Shown one piece after another: positions 44,561 to 56,184 of a DNA stretch of 64,000 bases (the first letter of the stretch is position 1; every line of letters begins with the position of its first letter). The stretch is from Dryomyza anilis. Its lineage: Eukaryota; Arthropoda; Insecta; Diptera; Dryomyzidae. Below the pieces are notes generated by a model that saw nothing but the letters and a program-made list of their open reading frames with translations, searched no databases and was not told where the DNA came from. The stretch covers positions 29,909,963 to 29,973,962 of the forward strand of contig OX638133.1 of the NCBI GenBank assembly GCA_951804985.1, read 5' to 3'. The translations under genes and the position numbers were made by a program.

Positions 44561-45540
44561 TTAAATGATTTATGTTTTATATTGGGTTGAAAAAGTGTTT
44601 TTAGAAAAGTATAAAAAAATAAATAATTTAATATTAGTTTCATAAAATAATGAGTTTTTTTTTTTCTAAAATTCACTTCGATCGCAATTCAAATATTTTA
44701 TATGAGAAACTCGGCCTCAAAAAATAAACTAAAAAAAATATAATAAAGTACCGAAATAGGAGCTTTATATCGTAACTCATTTAAACCCCTATTTTTATAT
44801 TGAAACAGAGCCACATTGATATTAATGAAAACACCAAATAAAGGAGAAATAATATCTCAGAAAAAGAGATGTTATAGTATTTTTAAAGAAATCCCATAAA
44901 TCTACTTAAAGTCCACAAAATAATGGAAAATACAAATTAAATATCAGATGTATTTTATTTTAATTTATCGTGGCCTTCGTCCGTAACGAAATAAAGTCCC
45001 AATTTTAAAAAATAAATAAAGCTTCAAAATACAATAAAACATCCCAATTAGTGTGAGACGGTGTTAAGGGGCTTTAATTTTGTTCTTAGTAAGGTCCTTT
45101 ATTTCCTGGGGCCTTCTTTCAAACCTAGTCCAGAACAATTTGTCCTGAATATCTTTTTTTTTTTGAATTTCAACGGATTAAAATCGATGAAAAAACGCAT
45201 TAAAAATACAAAATATAATATTTCAAAAATTGAACTTTACCCAAAATCAACAAATTGTAGAGATAGGGTATGTCGAAATCATTTAGGCCATAAATTGCGT
45301 TGAGCTCATCAACGAAAATTTTATGAAATTCAAGTATTTGTTGTCGTCGCTTTAATGATTGATCGATTTCGACTGTTGACTGTTGTCAATAGCAGGGGGG
45401 ATTTTTTGGTTGTATGTTTTACTTGGCAAACAATTGCGCGAACTTGTTTTAGACAAACAAACAACTAAAACAAACACAATTAGCATGTGCGATGTGCTGC
45501 ATGTATTTGCATCCGGAATATTGAAAAATTTCCATTCAAA
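44561..45540. other. AT-rich stretch, no gene recognised
   Basis: An 80-codon plus frame (45061-45303) has no recognisable features. 45330-45480 is slightly GC-richer. The satellite starts immediately after. Confidence 0.45.
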
Positions 45541-48190
45541 TACAAAAATATAAAAATATAAAAATATAAAAATATAAAAATATAAAAATATAAAAATATA
45601 AAAATACTAAAATATAAAAATATAAAAATATAAAAATATAAAAATATAAAAATATAAAAATATAAAAATATAAAAATACTAAAATATAAAAATATAAAAA
45701 TATAAAAATATAAAAATATAAAAATATAAAAATATAAAAATATTAAAATATAAAAATATAAAAATATAAAAATATAAAAATATAAAAATATAAAAATATA
45801 AAAATATAAAAATATAAAAATATAAAAATATAAAAATATAAAAATATAAAAATATAAAAATATATAAATATAAAAATATAAAAATATAAAAATATAAAAA
45901 TATAAAAATATAAAAATATAAAAATATAAAAATATAAAAATATAAAAATATAAAAATATAAAAATATAAAAATATAAAAATATAAAAATATAAAAATATA
46001 AAAATATAAAAAATATAAAAATATAAAAATATAAAAACATAAAAATATAAAAATATAAAAATATAAAAATATAAAAATATAAAAATATAAAAATATAAAA
46101 ATATAAAAATATAAAAATATAAAAATATAAAAATATAAAAATATAAAAATATAAAAATATAAAAATATAAAAATATAAAAATATAAAAATATAAAAATAT
46201 AAAAATATAAAAATATAAAAATATAAAAATATAAAAATATAAAAATATAAAAATATAAAAATATAAAAATATAAAAATATAAAAATATAAAAATATAAAA
46301 ATATAAAAATATAAAAATATAAAAATATAAAAATATAAAAATATAAAAATATAAAAATATAAAAATATAAAAATATAAAAATATAAAAATATAAAAATAT
46401 AAAAATATAAAAATATAAAAATATAAAAATATAAAAATATAAAAATATAAAAATATAAAAATACAAAAATATAAAAATATAAAAATATAAAAATATAAAA
46501 GTATAAAAATATAAAAATATAAAAATATAAAAATATAAAAATATAAAAATATAAAAATATAAAAATATAAAAATATAAAAATATAAAAATATAAAAATAT
46601 AAAAAATATAAAAATATAAAAATATAAAAACATAAAAATATAAAAATATAAAAATATAAAAATATAAAAATATAAAAATATAAAAATATAAAAATATAAA
46701 AATATAAAAATATAAAAATATAAAAATATAAAAATATAAAAATATAAAAATATAAAAATATAAAAATATAAAAATATAAAAATATAAAAATATAAAAATA
46801 TAAAAATATAAAAATATAAAAATATAAAAATATAAAAATATAAAAATATAAAAATATAAAAATATAAAAATATAAAAATATAAAAATATAAAAATATAAA
46901 AATATAAAAATATAAAAATATAAAAATATAAAAATATAAAAATATAAAAATATAAAAATATAAAAATATAAAAATATAAAAATATAAAAATATAAAAATA
47001 TAAAAATATAAAATATAAAAATATAAAAATATAAAAATATAAAAATATAAAAATATAAAAATATAAAAATATAAAAATATAAAAAATATAAAAATATAAA
47101 AATATAAAAACATAAAAATATAAAAATATAAAAATATAAAAATATAAAAATATAAAAATATAAAAATATAAAAATATAAAAATATAAAAATATAAAAATA
47201 TAAAAATATAAAAATATAAAAATATAAAAATATAAAAATATAAAAATATAAAAATATAAAAATATAAAAATATAAAAATATAAAAATATAAAAATATAAA
47301 AATATAAAAATATAAAAATATAAAAATATAAAAATATAAAAATATAAAAATATAAAAATATAAAAATATAAAAATATAAAAATATAAAAATATAAAAATA
47401 TAAAAATATAAAAATATAAAAATATAAAAATATAAAAATATAAAAATATAAAAATATAAAAATATAAAAATATAAAAATATAAAAATATAAAAATATAAA
47501 AATATAAAAATATAAAAATATAAAAATATAAAAATATAAAAATATAAAAATATAAAAATATAAAAATATAAAAATATAAAAATATAAAAATATAAAAATA
47601 TAAAAATATAAAAATATGAAAATATAAAAATATAAAAATATAAAAAATATAAAAATATAAAAATATAAAAATATAAAAATATAAAAATATAAAAATATAA
47701 AAATATAAAAATATAAAAATATAAAAATATAAAAATATAAAAATATAAAAATATAAAAATATAAAAATATAAAAATATAAAAATATAAAAATATAAAAAT
47801 ATAAAAATATAAAAATATAAAAATATAAAAATATAAAAATATAAAAATAATAAAAATATAAAAATATAAAAATATAAAAATATAAAAATATAAAAATATA
47901 AAAATATAAAAATATAAAAATATAAAAATATAAAAATATAAAAATATAAAAATATAAAAATATAAAAATATAAAAATATAAAAATATAAAAATATAAAAA
48001 TATAAAAATATAAAAATATAAAAATATAAAAATATAAAAATATAAAAATATAAAAATATAAAAATATAAAAATATAAAAATATAAAAATATAAAAATATA
48101 AAAATATAAAAATAAAAAAATATAAAAATATAAAAAATATAAAAATATAAAAATTAAAAATATAAAAATATAAAAATATAAAAATTAAAA
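45541..48190. repeat. 8-bp satellite (TATAAAAA)n
   Basis: About 330 copies in 2.65 kb. Variants mark repeated blocks: an A6 unit followed by AAAACATAAAA occurs at 46038, 46631 and 47111 (593 and 480 bp apart). Isolated changes include AAAATACTAAAA (45606, 45678), GTATAAAA (46501) and ATGAAAAT (47617). The reverse strand unit TATTTTTA has no stop in any phase, so a spurious 905-codon frame (45480-48197, minus) of I-F-L-Y-F-Y-I-F repeats runs the whole length. Confidence 0.99.
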
Positions 48191-49140
48191 AATACAAATA
48201 TACAAATATATTAAAATATAACGATTTTATATTTTATACACCAGGTCGTATGAGTGACAATTTAAATACTTTTATTTTGTGCTTTTGTTTTTTATAGTTT
48301 AATGTACAATATTTGGTTTAATTTTAATTCTTTTCGATTCTAATAAAATATTATATAATTTAAGCTTTTAAGCTGATCATGTCGTATGAGTGACATTATT
48401 TAATTTGATATCAAAAATCCTTAATTATTGTTTTCAATGAATATGCTAATAAATAAATGCTTAAAGCATTTTAAATATTACACATTTTAATGACTTTCTA
48501 ATTGCTGAAATTACCACATTTATTAGTTTTTATATTATTCATAAATATTTATGTAATTAGCAAATATAAACATAGAAAATGTCAATTCTAATGAATATTT
48601 AAAAGGCTTTAAAACTGTTTTTTCATCTCATATTTTATGGCTATTTTTAATGGATGTTTGTTTTTAGCGGGGTCGTATAAAATCACATTTTTCAGGCTTA
48701 TTGTACAAATATGTATAATATATATATGTACATTTTAAAAACAAAATAAGTATATAAATTCCAACAATATTTACTCTGTAAATAAATATTTAAATTATAT
48801 CACATTACACCGGGTCGTATGAGTGACATTGTTTAATTTTTTATTGTCAAATTTAAAAATATTGCAGAAAAATATAAAATTTTGTTGAATATTTAAGCTG
48901 TTTTTTTATTTTCCATTTTGTGGATATTTTATGCAGTATACATTTCATGACAATGATATTAAAGCGAAATTCTGATAACAAATTTTAAATACATCAAATT
49001 GCTTTTTATGTATGCTTTAATGTTAACTAAATATTAACGATATAAAATTAAATTTAAAAAATTAAAATATAAAAAAATTCAATTATTTGAAAAACTAATA
49101 CACATCATGTTTCACATCCCAGTTGTATGAGTGACATTAT
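48191..49140. repeat. AT-rich stretch with recurring GTCGTATGAGTGACATT motif
   Basis: The 17-bp motif GTCGTATGAGTGACATT (one or no mismatch except where stated) begins at 48245, 48381, 48814 and 49122 (the last with GTTGTATG). A partial form GGGGTCGTATAAAATCAC lies near 48670. Spacings are 136, 433 and 308 bp. Sequence between copies is AT-rich and not obviously repeated. Two more copies are at 62695 and 63496. Confidence 0.75.
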
Positions 49141-49470
49141 TATAAACACCATCCTTAGCTCATTTGCAATAATTGCATTTAAACAAAGACTGTCTGTCCG
49201 TACATCCTTCGCTCTGTCTGCAGCTACTTCATGTCGCAATCACTTTGTCAACGCGTTGGGCGCCTGCACGACATGCGGCTCCTGCACTTGGCTGTCAGTG
49301 CGGAACACGGAACACGAAACACTTGCGGCACCGCACGAACAACTTGCGCTGGTTGCCACCGCACAATCAATGTTAGGTACTTGGAAAGAATGCAATCTCG
49401 ACGACGTGTGCAAACAAAAGGAAGCTCTTTTAGCGCATTCTTATTATTTTTTTAATTTTATTTAAGTTGC
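49141..49470. other. GC-richer island, possible exon or regulatory DNA
   Basis: 49190-49430 is clearly GC-richer. Three overlapping plus frames (49127-49465, 49173-49376, 49231-49455) are all open, and the longest shows a Cys-rich segment (ACTTCGSCTW) but no known domain. CTGTCTGCAG/CTACT near 49215 could be an acceptor and is unproven. Confidence 0.3.
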
Positions 49471-50281
49471 GACTTAATATAACGTAAACTAAAGCAAGTG
49501 TATTTTTTAAATTTTAAATTTCATACTTATTAAATGTTTTAAAATGCTTTAAACTACAAGTAGAAAAAAGCATTTCAATTCAAACAAACTTGTGGCACAC
49601 TTTAAGCAGTTTTAAATTTTATTAAATATTTTTAGCAAACAAAGCACAGTTTCTATTAAAGTCTATCTATATTTTGTCTTTCCTAAAACTCATACCAAAA
49701 TGTGTCTATTTTTTGCCTTTCAAAAAAAAAAGGAAAAAAATCTAGCTTTGAAATTTAAAAAATATTAACCTCCCCTGAAGACAATTTTTGGCAGGTTTAA
49801 CGTAGTTTATATTTTTTTAAAAGAGTTGCATTTTGTACCCAGACTACGCAAAGGGGTTTTTAGATTTATTTTCAAATAGTTACCTTTTTTCTGTTTTTCT
49901 TATTGTTTTTCTATTTTAATTATTTTTTTCCTATTGTTTAAGTTTTATATTAAACTGCCCGACAAAATTTAAAATTTTAAGCATTTGTGAGGCTGATTTT
50001 GAAAATGTCGCCAGTTTTGTCAAACATAAAAGTTAAAGCACAATTAATTTTCTTAATTTTCTGTTATTTTAGTCTTCGTTTGTTTTTAAACTACCAACAA
50101 AAGAACAAAATGAAATACACTTTTCGATATTTGAAAACTTTGCGCAGAAATAAAAATTTCTTTTGTGCGTGATTTTTTTTTTTTTTTGAGATATTAGCAA
50201 GAGAAATTCAAAATTTTTCAATTCATAAAAAAAATATGAATAAAAACGTCATTATTCAATGATTTCTTTTTCTTATATCTC
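49471..50281. other. AT-rich stretch with weak relation to the diverged satellite
   Basis: 49600-49830 contains TTTCTATTAAAGTC and AACCTCCCCTGAAGACAATTTTTGG phrases that resemble 16460-16570 (TTTCTATCAAAAGA, AACCTCCCTCGACGATATTTATGG). No gene recognised. Confidence 0.45.
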
Positions 50282-51511
50282 GCAAAAAAATTTCACGTAA
50301 AAACGTGTTTATTTGTTTTAATAATATTTTATTTATTTTTTATTAGATTTTGTGTTTTCTGTATATTTCATGTGTTTATTTTAGCTAATATATTTTCCTT
50401 TTATTTGTGTTTCTACTTTTGATTTTCTGTTTCTAATTTTGCATTTTTCCTTTGTTTTTGGATTTTGTATTTGAATCTGTTATTTTATGTTGTGTTTGTA
50501 CAAAAATTACAGAAACAAATACAAAAACTCAAGGGAAAACACAAAGAGAAAAAAGTAATAAAAAAAAACGAAAACACAAAGGACAAAAGGTTTTTTGTGT
50601 TATTTTTTGGTTTTTTTTAGGGCGTGTGTTTTAACTTTTCCTTTTTTGTTTTAGTGTTAATTTGATTTTGTGTTTCTGCATTTGATTTTGTTAAAGTGTT
50701 TACTATTTTGCTTTTCTTTTCATATGTTGATTTTAAAATTTTGTTTTTTGTTGTTGCTTTTATTTTTGGGTTATAATTTCATATTTTTTTCCTTTTTGTA
50801 ATTTTTTTTTTTTTTTGTAATTTTCGATTTATGTTTTTCCTTTGATTTTGGTTTTTTGTATTTCTTTTTTTATTTGGGTTTGTGTTTTTTTCTTTTTTGT
50901 GTTTGTGTTTTTGCTTCAGTTTTATTTGATTTTGTGTTTTTTATTATGCGATTTTCCTTTGTTTTTGGATTTTGTATTTGATCTGTTATTTTTGTGTTTT
51001 TTTATGTTGTGTTTGTACAAAAATTACAGAAACAAATACAAAAACTCAAAATCAAGGGAAAAACACAAAGAGACAAAAGTAATAAAATAAAAAAACACAA
51101 CGAAAACACAAACGACAAAAGTAAAATACCATACCTTAGTATATTTCTTTGGCGTTTATGTTTTTGTTTTTTTTTTATTGCTTTCGTACCTGTGTGTTTT
51201 TTTCCTGGATTTTAAGATTTTTGTATTTCTTTTTGTAATTTTTACTTTTTTATTTATTTTGGATTTGTATTTTTCTTTGATTTTGTTTTTTTGTGAATAT
51301 TTTTTTGATTTTTTATTTCGGTTTGTGTTTTAACCTTTCTTTTTTGTGTTTGTAATTCTGCTTCAGATTTATTTTGACTTTGTGTTTCTGCTTTTATTTT
51401 TGCTTTTGTGTTTTCTATTTTGCATTTATTTGTTGATGCTTTTGTGTTTGGGTTTTATATATATATTATTTTCTTTTTGTTTTTGTAATTTTTGTTTTTT
51501 ATACCCTACAC

Positions 51512-53034
51512 TAGGGATGTCAATCCCGGGATCCCGGGATTTGAGTCAAATCAGTCCCGAAAAACTCATCCCGGGATCATCGTTAAATCCCGGGATTTTC
51601 GGGATTACAAAAAACGCTAGTAGATCAATTTTTAATAGTTTATTCAAAAGTCTTTCAATGTTTGTGTACACATTTTGTGAAAAAGTAAATCTAACATTTA
51701 ATCAAGGTTTGAAACCTAAACGAATAACGGTTTCGATTTTGGTTTTTTCCGCGTTTTGGTTTCGGTTTTAGGTTTTTATTACGAAACGGTTTCAGTATAC
51801 CGGTTCCAAGTTACGGTTTCGGTTTTGTTTCGGTTTTGTTTCGGTTTTTGTATACAATTTCTTTTAATTCCATATTTTTCAAATAACTTAACATTGCACT
51901 ATGGGACATAAGCTTAGTCTAGCTCGCCGAAAATTGTACAAGAAAAAAATGTTATTTTGGGAATTCAAAATTTTATTAAATGACATTAAACATGCCTTGT
52001 ACTTAAGATCTTCTATATAAAATAAAATATGTTTTCCTGTTTCTTTTTATGCTTTTTTAAAAACCGTTTTAAACTGGTATTTCTGATTTTCGTATAACGG
52101 TTTCGATTACGGTTTCGGTTTTAAATGGATATCGGTTTTAAACGGATATCGGTTTCGGTTTCGGCTACGGTTTCAATCCTTGGATTTAATGGACTAAAAT
52201 CTTAAAACACTGACGTAAATAATAATGAATTACATGCTTTTTGACTTTGAACAAATTCACACATTTTTAAAAATTACGTCACTTTCGACTAATAACACTG
52301 TTCGGCAATCATTTTCTCATATCATGCCTATATAATTTTAATGTACTGATTCGAACTGCGTTTTTAGTTTTTTCCGTATACGTAATGTTTTGGAGAAAAC
52401 TGCAATTTATTATTTTTGCATTTTTCACTGCATTTAAAAACAAACTTTTTTTTTATAAAAAGACTAAACAGCCATTGAATAAAAATTAAAATAGTTATTG
52501 CCCATGAACAAGTCAACTTCGTCGTTTGACATTTGGTTGCAATAACCGGTTAAATCACATACAACTTAAATAATTTTGAAATTAAAAGTTCAAATATTTC
52601 AAAATTTGTAAAACTATTTATTTTTTTAAAATTATATTTTTTTTTTTAAAAATATTGTTTTCCACAAAAAACCAATATCCCAATAACAAATTTTGTTGTT
52701 CATTCAAAATTTAAATTTTCTTATATTTGTACTAAAAAATAAATTTTAAATAAAAAGTATTAAAAAATGTTTGATGATCAACTGGGGTTTATATATCGCG
52801 GATTTAGTATACCATGTATATTTGAATACCCAACCTGAAAACAGATGCATTTGAATATATGACTTTTGTTTGACTTAAGCATTATAATTGTTTATTTTTT
52901 AAACACAGATATGGTTATTTTATGTCTTTGCTATTATTTTTTTAAATCCCGGGACTAATCCCGGGATCCCGGGATTCAAATTTTTTAGTCCCGAAATTTC
53001 GGGATTGAAAAATAGTCCGGGATTGACATCCCTA
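51512..53034. mobile_element. Non-autonomous hAT-type element with CCCGGGAT arrays
   Basis: Perfect 18-bp TIRs (TAGGGATGTCAATCCCGG at 51512 and its inverse ending 53034), flanked by the exact 8-bp direct repeat CCCTACAC at 51504-51511 and 53035-53042. An 8-bp duplication with a TAGGG/CAGGG-like terminus is the hAT signature. Both ends carry several ATCCCGGGAT copies, candidate transposase-binding sites. The interior is AT-rich, holds no transposase frame, and is itself interrupted by 51703-52182. Confidence 0.92.
51703..52182. mobile_element. Second hAT-type element nested in the first
   Basis: The TIR CAAGGTTTGAAACC at 51703 matches the inverse of GGTTTCAATCCTTG ending 52182 (13 of 14). The flanks are CATTTAAT (51695-51702) and GATTTAAT (52183-52190), an 8-bp duplication with one change. 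ACGGTTTCGGTTT/GGTTTCGGTTTTGT repeats fill both ends. It is 480 bp with no coding capacity. Confidence 0.85.
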
Positions 53035-53167
53035 CCCTACACCTATGAGGTACAGGGTATATTAACTTTGTGCATATATTGTAACGCCCCTTAGGAGGTG
53101 TGTCCGGTATGGAAAAGTATATATATTCTTTATAAGCATCACTACCCGAGTCCGTTTAGCCATGTCC

Positions 53168-53207
<40 letters not shown>

Positions 53208-54670
53208 TGCTGTCTTGCTGTCCGAATACAGAATAACTTGAGAAATACTGATCAGAATGCAATGAAATTTCGTCTCATTATATTTTAGCCAAAAGTAGGA
53301 ACTGAGTTTGAAAATGAGCCAAATCGGTCAACGGACACGCCCACCTCCCATACATGTCACTTTTATATAACTCTTTCGGAACTAATAACTCGAAAAGTAT
53401 GCAAGGTATAGTTATAAAATTTAAAAAGTATTGTTAGACTTCACCTAAAAATATGTGGTCCAAAAATGGGCGTGATCCACCCACTTTTTTTTTCATTATT
53501 TCCCGGGTTTTCATAGTGGACATTTGATCCGTAAATTATTAAAATCAAATCTATGAAATATTAGCCTTTCGAAATTTTAAATATAGGCGTGGTCCGCACA
53601 ATTATATTTTTCAATTTTTTTTTTTTAGTTTTTTATACTTTATATAAATTTTTTAATGGGGATATAAGACGTAAATTTCTGATATATGAACAATATTCTG
53701 AGGGTTAATATCCCCACCAAAGGTGTAGGGTATTCCATAGTCGGGCCCGACCGACTATAAAAATCCGCCCCATGTGACATAACTTTCCCAACTCGTTTTT
53801 TATTTATTTTTGATTTGTGTTTTTCTTTTGATTTTGATTTTTTTGTGTTTTTTTTGTTGTTTTTTTTTAGGGTTTGTGTTTTAACTTTTCCTTTTTGCGT
53901 TTTTGTTTTTGTTTTAGTGTTATTTTGATTTTGTGTTTCTGCATTTGTTTTTGCTAAAGTGTTTACTATTTTGCTTTTCTTTTCATTAGTTGATTTTAAA
54001 TTTTTGTTTGTTTTTATGTTGTTGCTTTTATTTTTATACTTGGGTTATAGTTTTATATTTTTTTTCTTTTTGTAATTTTTATTTTTTTTTTTTAATTTTA
54101 ATTTAATTTTTTTTTCGATTTATGTTTATCCGTTGATTTTGGTTTTTTGTTTTCCTTTTTTTTTTGGGTTTGTGTTTTTTTCTTTTTTGACTTTGTTTTT
54201 TTGCTTCAGTTTTATTTTGATTTTGTGTTTCTGTTTTGATTTTTCACTTGCGTTTTCTATTTTGCTTTGATTTTCTTCTCATATTTTGATTTTAAATTTG
54301 TGTGTTTGTTTTTCAGTTATTGCTTTTGTTTTTGGGTTTTAATTTTATACTTTTTTTCCTTTTGTTTTTGCAATGTTCGCTTTTTTTTATTTATTTTGGG
54401 ATTGTGTATTTCGTTTGGTTTTGGTTTTTTGTGTTTCTTGTTGTTGCTTTTTCTTTCTTATTTAGGTCTGTGTTTTTACCTTTCTTCGTGTTTTTGCTTC
54501 AGTTTTATTTGTTTTATTTAAGTTTTGTGTTTCTGCTTTTATTTTTGTTATTGTATTTTATATTTTTCTTTTCTTTATATTTTGTTTTAACATTTTTGAG
54601 TTTGTTTTTGTTTTGTTGTTTTTTTATTTTTGGGTTTTAATTTCATATATTTTTTCTTTCTGTGCATTGT

Positions 54671-54970
54671 AGCCGCGGTAGCTCAGTGGTTAGTGCGTTG
54701 GACTGCGAGCCGAAAGATCCGCGGTTCAAACCTGGACTGGGGCTAACAACATCTTTTCATAGAAACATTTTTCTATACCGCGCTACCTCTCGTCAGTAAA
54801 TGGCAAACCTACGAGAGTAAAACATTGCCTATGAAAAGCTCTCACCCGCCGTTCGGATTCGGCAATAAACTGTAGGTCCCACCACTTTGAGTACAAAACA
54901 CGCACAGCTCAAAAATGGTGAGAGAGTTCGGCCGAAGTTCTTATAGAACTGTAGTGCCAAACTATTATTA
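54671..54970 (+). mobile_element. tRNA-derived SINE, full length, with 19-bp target duplication
   Basis: Complete from AGCCGCGGTAGCTCAGTGG (A-box) through TTCAAACCTGGACTGGGG (B-box) to TAGTGCCAAACTATTATTA. Flanking direct repeats TTTTTTCTTTCTGTGCATT (54650-54668) and TTTTTTCTTTCTGTACATT (54971-54989) match at 18 of 19, so this is one of the better-preserved insertions. It lies in the T-rich array. Confidence 0.95.
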
Positions 54971-55029
54971 TTTTTTCTTTCTGTACATTAGAGTTTTGCT
55001 TTTTAATTCGAGATTTTTGTTTTATGTTT

Positions 55030-55215
55030 TTATTTACCTTAAATGCCGAGTTATATCGTTTTAAAAGTTTAGGTTGTATGGGACGTGCTGCACCACGTTG
55101 TGCAATGCTGCCCATATATAGCATATATTATCCTCCTTAGTATCCATGAGACAAATTTCAGTCAAATCAATTCAGCGATTAAGACGCAGAAAAATTGAGC
55201 AGACGGACAAAAAGT
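55030..55215 (+). mobile_element. End of the T-array-bearing dispersed element
   Basis: GAGTTATATCGTTTTAAAAG, TTTAGGTTGTATGGGACG and GCCCATATATAGC parallel 7645-7735 directly after a T-rich array in both places. It extends further here, through CAAATTTCAGTCAAATCA and GCGATTAAGACGCAGAAAAA, than at 7.7 kb. Confidence 0.6.
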
Positions 55216-55882
55216 ATTATGCCTGTATGTATATATGTATGTATAAAGATCTGAAAACTAGATGATATTTTACAATTTTCCGAACATCCATAAAATAGGC
55301 ATCTTTTATACAAACTCTGTCTTTGATTGCTTAAAACGTTAAAAAATATGTTTCTTCCTTGAGCTTGTCAAAAAATTTGTATTGGTAAGTCGAGTACTTT
55401 GGGCACACTTCCGACAAATACGCTGATAATTGGAAGATTTTTGGAAGTGCATAATAGGCTGTAATATTTTGTAAATTTTTAAATGTATATTTTCGGCTTC
55501 TTTCGTTACGGGCAATAGGAAAATATGCAGCTTTTAATCAAACCATATTTTAATTAAAACCAACTTTATCATCTGAAGCACTATTTCTAAACTGCCTTGG
55601 ACATGCCCTTAAAAATATTTCATAGGAAACCCAGACAATGTTTTCCGCAGTTTACAATAGAGGACATCCAACGAAAAAATATTTGACAGGGTCAAAGAAA
55701 TTAAGAAGCATTTTTTCGACATATTTCAAACAGACCAATGTCGAGTTTATTTCAAAAAAATTCTGATAAAATTTGATATTTTGCCAAATTGTTTAATAAA
55801 ATAATTTTTTTCTTTGTTTTTGCCAGAAATATACCTAAAATATTCCTTGAAAATGCCATACATTTTGTCTTGGGTATCAAAT
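55216..55882. repeat. Diverged satellite related to 15177-17480
   Basis: Shares GCCCAGACAATGTTTTCCGC (compare 16928), TTTTTCGACATATTTC...ACAGACC (compare 16975), CAGAAATATACCTAAAATATTCC and ATTTTGTCTTGGGT with the 15-17 kb array. Confidence 0.6.
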
Positions 55883-56124
55883 CATCGTTGTAAGTCGCTA
55901 AAAGTCACCAAACAAATTTTTATGAAAATCTTAAATTTCAACATTGTTGTTAATTATTACAAAAAGTAATTGATACATTTTTAAAGTTGAAACACCAATT
56001 GATAGATTCACATTTTCTTATCAGTTGGTATAAATATTGAGCTCATCCATCAAAAATTGAAAGATATATAAAGATTTGTGTAAATAAACAATTGGCATTT
56101 TAAAAATGTAGTTGGTGACTTTGT
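55883..56124. mobile_element. MITE, copy 2 (diverged)
   Basis: Matches 32031-32291 along its length (CGTTGTAAGTCGCTAAAAGT, AAAAAGTAATTGATACATTT, CAATTGATAGATTCACATTT, TGTAGTTGGTGACTTTG). The TIRs are more decayed than in copy 1. Confidence 0.8.
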
Positions 56125-56184
56125 TTTGAAATTTTAAAAGCCGATTCCAAACAAATTTTGGAAACTTGCAGAAAACTCCGTCTA

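Larger units (their letters stand above)
51491..53795 (+). mobile_element. Dispersed GTAGGGTAT/TCCGTCTGTC repeat, copy 2, split by nested hATs
   Basis: The left end ATACCCTACAC (51501) is cut by the insertion at 51512-53034 and resumes at 53035. It continues through GGTATGGAAAAGTATATATA, (GTCT)n at 53167-53205 and ACGCCCACCTCCCATA-type blocks to GGTGTAGGGTATTCC, GTCGGGCCCGACCGAC and CATGTGACATAACTTTCCCA. Copy 1 at 25361-26110 is the same family inverted. No coding frame is intact. Confidence 0.8.
50282..55029. repeat. T-rich TTTTTGTGTTTTTGC array with insertions
   Basis: A degenerate low-complexity array of TTTTGTGTTTTTGCTTTTG with longer blocks. CCTTTGTTTTTGGATTTTGT...GTTTGTACAAAAATTACAGA recurs at about 50449 and 50958 (some 510 bp apart). 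TTTGTGTTTCTGCATTTG...TTTACTATTTTGCTTTTC recurs at about 50665 and 53930. The array is interrupted by 51491-53795 and by the SINE at 54671-54970. F-rich frames (for example 54267-54640) are artefacts. Confidence 0.85.

Noticed and set aside
45480..48197. 905-codon minus-strand open frame, with a second of 456 codons
   Set aside because: Both are the TATTTTTA unit read in a stop-free direction (period of 8 residues, I-F-L-Y-F-Y-I-F). A satellite shadow, not a membrane protein.
49127..49465. Cys-rich coding exon at 49.2 kb
   Set aside because: Three overlapping plus frames are open with no way to choose, and the acceptor-like CTGCAG has no convincing polypyrimidine or branch context.
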